DNA of 8,732 bases from positions 25,771-34,502 of the forward strand of contig DMCH01000034.1 in assembly GCA_003446775.1 (NCBI GenBank), given 5' to 3'. Source of the DNA: Chloroflexota bacterium. GTDB lineage: Bacteria; Chloroflexota; Dormibacteria; Dormibacterales; Dormibacteraceae. Shown here piece after piece: positions 5,419 to 8,732 of the stretch. A program made the position numbers and the translations under genes. The notes beneath the pieces are model-generated. The model had not been told where the DNA came from, ran no database searches, and saw nothing but the letters and a program-made list of their open reading frames with translations. Positions within the stretch are counted from its first letter, which is position 1, and each line of letters opens with the position of its first letter.

Positions 5419-6633
5419 ATGAGGGAGCTACTCCGCAACGGCAAGCTGGTGACGCTGATGCTCGGGCATCTGACGGTCGACAGCTATGTCGGCGTCATCC
5501 CCGTCCTCTATCCGGTGCTGATCGGACGGTTTCACCTGACCCTCGCCACGGTCGGGCTCGTGAGCCTGGCCTACTCCGGGACCGCGGCCATCTCGCAGCC
5601 GCTGTTCGGCGTGATCGCGGACCGGTACGGAACCCGGTTTACCGGAGTCGCCCTCACCTGGACCGCGCTCACTTTCGCGCTGGTCGGCTTCGTGCCCACA
5701 TTCCCTCTCCTGGTGGCGCTCGCCTGCGCGTCGGGCCTCGGCTCCGGCGCGTTCCATCCGTTCGGAGCTCTAGACGTACGTGCCCTGCTCCAGGCGTGGC
5801 GGCGCAGCTTTGGCATGTCCGTCTACGTCACGTCGGGCACCATCGGCGTCGCGTTGGGGCCGCTGATCGGCATCGGCCTCCTGGCCTTGTTCGGCCTTCA
5901 TGGAACCGGGCTGCTTGTGATCCCGGGCGTCGCGACCGGCGCCTACCTGCTCTGGCGCATGCGCAGCCAGGTGCGTCCCTCTGTCGCGGCCGCGAAGACC
6001 GCCGCCGCGGCTGCGCTGCCGGTGCCGGTCTTTGCTTTGGCGATGGTGATCGGCGTGATGATGTCGCGCAGCTGGACGGTCAGCGTCTTCCAGGCGTTCA
6101 CGCCCACCTGGTACCGGCAGCTTGGCTACGGCCCCGAGTTCTATGGCCCGCTCGCGACGACTCTGGTATTGGCGAGCGCGGTTGGCACAGTCGGCTGCGG
6201 ATCCCTTGCCGACCGCTACGGCCGCCGCACGGTGATCCTCGCAACCCTTGTGCTGACCATCCCCGCCATCCTGCTGTACACGATGTTCCCCGGGCCGTGG
6301 GCGTTCGCGACCGCGATCTTGATCGGGTTCCTCGCGGCATCGACAGCGCCCCTGATGCTGTTGATGGCTCAGCAGCTCATGGCGTCTCGCGCCGGCCTGG
6401 CCTCGGGCCTCGTGATGGGGCTGGGCTTCGTGACCGCGGCCATCGGCGTCCCGATCAACGGCGCCATCGCCGACGCCGTCGGACTACAGAAGTCCCTCAT
6501 GAGCCAGGTGATCCTCGTGGCCGGCACCCTCGTCGTGGCCTGGCTCCTGCCCACGGAAAAGGAGATGGAGACGTACTCGGATGTGGTGCCGGCGATCAGG
6601 CCGGCGACGGCCGCCGCCACATCCGTGCCGTGA
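5419..6633 (+). CDS. MFS transporter, fosmidomycin-resistance (Fsr)-like exporter
   Basis: A 404-residue inner-membrane protein with about 12 helices in two halves. MFS motif A occurs in both: GVIADRYGTR (64-73) and GSLADRYGRR (261-270). The N-terminus (MLGHLTVDSYVGVIPVLYPVL) and GLGSGAFHPFGA (106-117) resemble the Fsr branch, whose members are proton-driven drug exporters; the real substrate here is unknown. The central loop (182-200) is short and Ala-rich. The ATG at 5419 lacks a good ribosome binding site, and ATG 5458 is a poorer alternative because it removes the start of the first helix. The gene is divergent from the cyclodeaminase-family gene, and its last 38 bp overlap the end of the PAP2 gene on the other strand. 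Confidence 0.88.
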   Translation: MRELLRNGKLVTLMLGHLTVDSYVGVIPVLYPVLIGRFHLTLATVGLVSLAYSGTAAISQPLFGVIADRYGTRFTGVALTWTALTFALVGFVPTFPLLVALACASGLGSGAFHPFGALDVRALLQAWRRSFGMSVYVTSGTIGVALGPLIGIGLLALFGLHGTGLLVIPGVATGAYLLWRMRSQVRPSVAAAKTAAAAALPVPVFALAMVIGVMMSRSWTVSVFQAFTPTWYRQLGYGPEFYGPLATTLVLASAVGTVGCGSLADRYGRRTVILATLVLTIPAILLYTMFPGPWAFATAILIGFLAASTAPLMLLMAQQLMASRAGLASGLVMGLGFVTAAIGVPINGAIADAVGLQKSLMSQVILVAGTLVVAWLLPTEKEMETYSDVVPAIRPATAAATSVP

Positions 6634-7354
6634 AACCTCGCACGATCGCGATCGCCAGGGCGGCGTAAACGACCCCACCGATGACATCGGCGACGTAGTG
6701 CTCGCCCAGGTACACCACCGCGACCCAGACGATCACCGCCCATACCCACAGCAGCGCGCCCACCTTGCGGTTCTGGCCCCATGCGGCCGCGGCGGCGACC
6801 ACCGGGAAGCCGGCGTGCAGCGAGGGGAACGCGGCGTAGAGGTTGTAGTCGTGCTGCGAGTAGAGCCAGACCAGACTGGATGGAAGGCTGCTGCGCTGGA
6901 TCGCGTCCTCGATGAGATGCCTCACCGCCGCGGGCTGCGCGAGCCAGGGTGGGGCGGTCGGTGCGACCACGTACGTCACGAAGGCCAGCCCGCACAGGAC
7001 GACCAGGGTCAGCCCGAAATTGCGAAAAGCGACGCGGTCCTTGGACCACAGCCAGGCCCCGACGGCGACAGGCAGAAGGAAATGCATCGCATAGACCACG
7101 CTCCCGACGTCCTCGAACAAGTCCGCGTCGGACAGCTTGCCGATCGCCGCCTGCAGGACCAGTGTCGGCTGGTAGCCGGCGAAGAGTGTGCGATCGAGGC
7201 CGGCGAGGTTGTGGGCGGGCATGCCGAGCATGGACGCGAGGTCGCGCATCGCCTCGTACGCGACCAGCACGAGCACGAAAGGAGCCCATCCCCGCACCAG
7301 GGCCGGCACCCGCCGGTCGGCCAGGGCAGCGATCCGGGTTGGACCCAAGCTCAC
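6596..7354 (-). CDS. PAP2-superfamily membrane phosphatase/phosphotransferase, AUR1-like
   Basis: A 252-residue polytopic membrane protein from GTG 7354. About six helices are visible (around 22-40, 86-104, 111-131, 176-192, 198-216 and 220-239). The PAP2 motifs are FPSLHAGFP (176-184, His180) and YLGEHYVADVIGG (215-227, His219 and Asp223). The first PAP2 motif is degenerate around KDRVAFR (105-111). The PSLH form and the N-terminal DRTLFAGYQPT segment (54-64) resemble the AUR1/inositolphosphotransferase branch rather than soluble acid phosphatases. A role in lipid headgroup or isoprenoid-phosphate chemistry at the membrane is likely but unproven. It overlaps the MFS gene by 38 bp tail to tail and is divergent from the DUF2268 gene. 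Confidence 0.85.
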   Translation of the reverse strand: MSLGPTRIAALADRRVPALVRGWAPFVLVLVAYEAMRDLASMLGMPAHNLAGLDRTLFAGYQPTLVLQAAIGKLSDADLFEDVGSVVYAMHFLLPVAVGAWLWSKDRVAFRNFGLTLVVLCGLAFVTYVVAPTAPPWLAQPAAVRHLIEDAIQRSSLPSSLVWLYSQHDYNLYAAFPSLHAGFPVVAAAAAWGQNRKVGALLWVWAVIVWVAVVYLGEHYVADVIGGVVYAALAIAIVRGFTARMWRRPSPA

Positions 7355-7410
7355 AATTGCTCAATACACGTGTTCGATACCGAAGGCTTCAAGAGTCTGT
7401 AAATGCCCGC
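7355..7410. promoter_or_regulatory. Divergent intergenic region with a CACGTG palindrome
   Basis: This 56-bp stretch separates the GTG of the PAP2 gene from the ATG of the protease gene and is less GC-rich than its surroundings. It contains the 8-bp palindrome acacgtgt (7366-7373), ttcg/cgaa arms (7373-7376 and 7381-7384) and gaaggcttc (7382-7390). TGTAAA (7398-7403) could serve as a weak -10 box for the plus gene. These are possible operator or promoter parts, not established sites. Confidence 0.35.
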
Positions 7411-8316
7411 ATGGCGCTGAGCACTGACGACCAGCTCGAGTTCGTCGTGCGCGACGATGGGGCCGCGCTCGCGCGCCTGTTCACGCTTCCGCTGCCGGCC
7501 CGGCTCGACGCCCTCGCGGCGATGCGGGGGATCTCGTCGTTCGACACCGCCGGCATGGACTTGCTGCGCCAGATCCACGAGCGGGGCGACGGATTCCGGG
7601 TCGAGATCGACGATCCGCGCTACCAGGCCGCGGTCGAGCGCCTGGTCAAGGCCGACGCGTGGGGCCAGATCAAGCGCGACCTGGCACGCGCCTGGGATTA
7701 CCAGAATTCGGCCCTGCCCGGAATCCGCCACCCCGACCGCATCGAGGTGACGCTCACGCTCGGCTACCCCGACGACTCGGTCTTTCTGGAGCGCACGCTC
7801 GGTTACTACGGCATGGGCTCCGACCCCGGCACGATCTTCATGGTGGTCTGGCCGACCGACTACAACGAGACCAGGATCGGCGCGTGCGCGGTGCACGAGC
7901 TCGCACATAACATCCGCACTCCCAACGTCGAGGGCCCATTCAACCTGGCCGAATGGGTGGTGCACGAGGGACTCGCGGAGGTCTTCACATTCGAGGTGTG
8001 CGGTCCCGACTCGACGGGAGGTTGGTACAAGGACGTGACCGGTAAGGCCTTCGACGAGACCTGGGACAAGGTGATCCGCGCGTTCGGCACCGGCTCTACA
8101 TTTCGGGACTGGAGCCCCTACGTGCTCGGCGACGAGGTGGCCCGCCGGCTGGGAGTGGAACCGGTCGGCATCCCTCACATGGGCGGGTACGCGGTAGGGA
8201 GGAGGATCATCGAGCGATACCTCGCCGCGACCGGGCTCGAGGCGGCGCAAGCCATCGTCCGGCCGGTGCACGAGCTGCTCGAAGGTGCCGGCGTCACCCC
8301 GCCCACACCCGCGTGA
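7411..8316 (+). CDS. DUF2268-type putative zinc metalloprotease
   Basis: A 301-residue protein from ATG 7411. The frame is open further upstream, but there it runs antisense to the PAP2 gene and lacks family sequence. The zinc motif is HELAH (162-166), and the second motif EWVVHEGLAE (181-190) supplies the likely third ligand (Glu186 or Glu190). TLGYP (116-120), WSPYVLGD (234-241), GIPHMGGYAVG (253-263) and VRPVHELL (283-290) fit the DUF2268 predicted Zn-dependent proteases (YjaZ-like in Bacillus). No signal peptide or membrane helix is visible, so it is probably cytosolic. Its natural substrate is not known. No clear ribosome binding site precedes the ATG. Its final 23 bp overlap the minus-strand small membrane protein gene. 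Confidence 0.85.
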   Translation: MALSTDDQLEFVVRDDGAALARLFTLPLPARLDALAAMRGISSFDTAGMDLLRQIHERGDGFRVEIDDPRYQAAVERLVKADAWGQIKRDLARAWDYQNSALPGIRHPDRIEVTLTLGYPDDSVFLERTLGYYGMGSDPGTIFMVVWPTDYNETRIGACAVHELAHNIRTPNVEGPFNLAEWVVHEGLAEVFTFEVCGPDSTGGWYKDVTGKAFDETWDKVIRAFGTGSTFRDWSPYVLGDEVARRLGVEPVGIPHMGGYAVGRRIIERYLAATGLEAAQAIVRPVHELLEGAGVTPPTPA

Positions 8317-8563
8317 TCTCTCGCTTATCGGCAGACAGGTACAGCCCGACCGAATAAGCGACCACCGCGATCGCGAATCCGGTGGCCAGGATCGCCCAGG
8401 TGACGCTTTGCGCGACCCCGCTGAAATGCGCCGGAGGATTGGAGCCGGGGTGGTCGGTGAGAATCTTCACGAACAGGTTGACCGCAATTCCGAGCAGGAA
8501 CTGGGCGATGAGCATCACGAGCGCGAACAGGAAGGTGATCCGAAGCTGACGGGTGCTGGCCAT
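8294..8563 (-). CDS. Small two-helix membrane protein of unknown function
   Basis: An 89-residue protein from ATG 8563 with two clear hydrophobic segments: residues 8-33, after a short basic N-terminus (Arg5, Arg8), and residues 52-75. A Pro/Asp-rich loop (TDHPGSNPPAHFSG, 36-49) lies between them, probably extracytoplasmic, and the tail is charged (ADKREITR). I do not recognise a family. Coding is supported by the sensible membrane topology, the start 29 bp from the divergent haemoglobin gene, and the way it fills the space between two well-supported genes. It overlaps the protease gene end by 23 bp. Confidence 0.65.
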   Translation of the reverse strand: MASTRQLRITFLFALVMLIAQFLLGIAVNLFVKILTDHPGSNPPAHFSGVAQSVTWAILATGFAIAVVAYSVGLYLSADKREITRVWAG

Positions 8564-8592
8564 CGCGCGGACAAGTCTATGTTCAGTGGGAC
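8564..8592. promoter_or_regulatory. 29-bp divergent intergenic region
   Basis: The starts of the small membrane protein (minus) and the truncated haemoglobin (plus) are 29 bp apart. On the plus strand TATGTT (8578-8583) could be a -10 box nine bases before the ATG, which would suit a leaderless or very short leader. Ribosome binding sites are weak on both sides. Confidence 0.3.
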
Positions 8593-8732
8593 ATGACGGT
8601 TTACGAGGCCGCGGGCGGAGCTGAGACCTTCAAAACCCTGGTCCAACGCTTCTATGCGCGCGTCGCCTCAGATCCCGTCCTGCGCCCGGTCTATCCCGAA
8701 GAGGACCTTTCGGGCGCGACCGAGCGGCTGAC
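8593..8732 (+). CDS. glbO: Truncated haemoglobin, group II (GlbO-like), 3' end missing
   Basis: The first 46 residues from ATG 8593 are seen before the window ends. They match the start of group II truncated haemoglobins such as mycobacterial GlbO: YEAAGGAETF (4-13), the helix LVQRFYARVASDPVLRPVYP (16-35), and EEDLSGATERL (36-46). The haem-ligating His and the distal pocket lie beyond the window. These proteins bind O2 and are linked to oxygen or reactive nitrogen handling. The divergent small membrane protein could be a partner, but nothing here shows that. Confidence 0.88.
   Translation, partial: MTVYEAAGGAETFKTLVQRFYARVASDPVLRPVYPEEDLSGATERL

Noticed and set aside
6369..7364. 331-codon minus-strand open frame
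   Set aside because: It overlaps both the PAP2 gene (whose motifs are intact in its own frame) and the MFS gene, and is Arg/Gly-rich without recognisable domains.
7366..7373. acacgtgt palindrome as a specific operator
   Set aside because: An 8-bp palindrome can occur by chance and no regulator gene is nearby, so it is listed only as part of the intergenic region.
6949..7410. N-terminal extension of the protease frame
   Set aside because: This part is antisense to the PAP2 gene and Arg/Pro-rich; the protease family sequence begins after ATG 7411.
1..8732. Mobile element, CRISPR array, tRNA or toxin-antitoxin system
   Set aside because: No direct repeats with regular spacing, transposase or integrase motifs, tRNA-like folds or toxin-like pairs were seen by eye.

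Overview
The window is high-GC, densely packed bacterial chromosome with eleven protein genes, two of them cut by the window edges. I saw no tRNA, rRNA, CRISPR array, insertion sequence or phage gene. Many starts are GTG, or apparently CTG or TTG. Genes overlap by 4 to 38 bp and divergent gene pairs are 22 to 56 bp apart. The protein types (polytopic Tat-linked molybdoenzyme, DUF3052-like protein, group II truncated haemoglobin, DUF2268 protease) suit a high-GC soil lineage such as Actinomycetota or a Chloroflexota/Dormibacterota-like group. The taxon is an inference and is not proven by the sequence.

Region 1 (1-4374, all plus strand) looks like one transcription unit of five genes. In order they are: the C-terminal part of a membrane molybdopterin oxidoreductase, a small DUF3052-like protein, a short-chain dehydrogenase-like protein, a CPA2 cation:proton antiporter with a C-terminal RCK/TrkA-N-like domain, and a metallophosphoesterase. 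The junctions are a 34-bp overlap, a 12-bp gap, a GTGA overlap and a CTGA overlap. The first gene carries an unusual internal twin-arginine motif before its last membrane helix. The SDR has His where the catalytic Lys should be. The RCK domain lacks its glycine loop. The phosphoesterase appears to begin at CTG. A pair of tight hairpins (4389-4433) follows the unit.

Region 2 (4446-6633) is a divergent pair: an ornithine-cyclodeaminase/mu-crystallin family NAD(P) enzyme on the minus strand and an Fsr-like MFS exporter on the plus strand. Their starts are only 22 bp apart, so they must share regulatory DNA.

Region 3 (6596-8732) alternates strands. It holds a PAP2/AUR1-like membrane phosphatase (minus), a DUF2268-type HExxH zinc metalloprotease (plus), a two-helix small membrane protein (minus) and the first 46 codons of a truncated haemoglobin GlbO (plus). 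The convergent neighbours overlap tail to tail by 38 and 23 bp, leaving no room for ordinary terminators.

I found no clear new multi-gene system. The points most worth checking are the dual Sec/Tat architecture of the molybdoenzyme, the three conserved-site departures inside the first operon, the CTG starts and the tandem-hairpin element.
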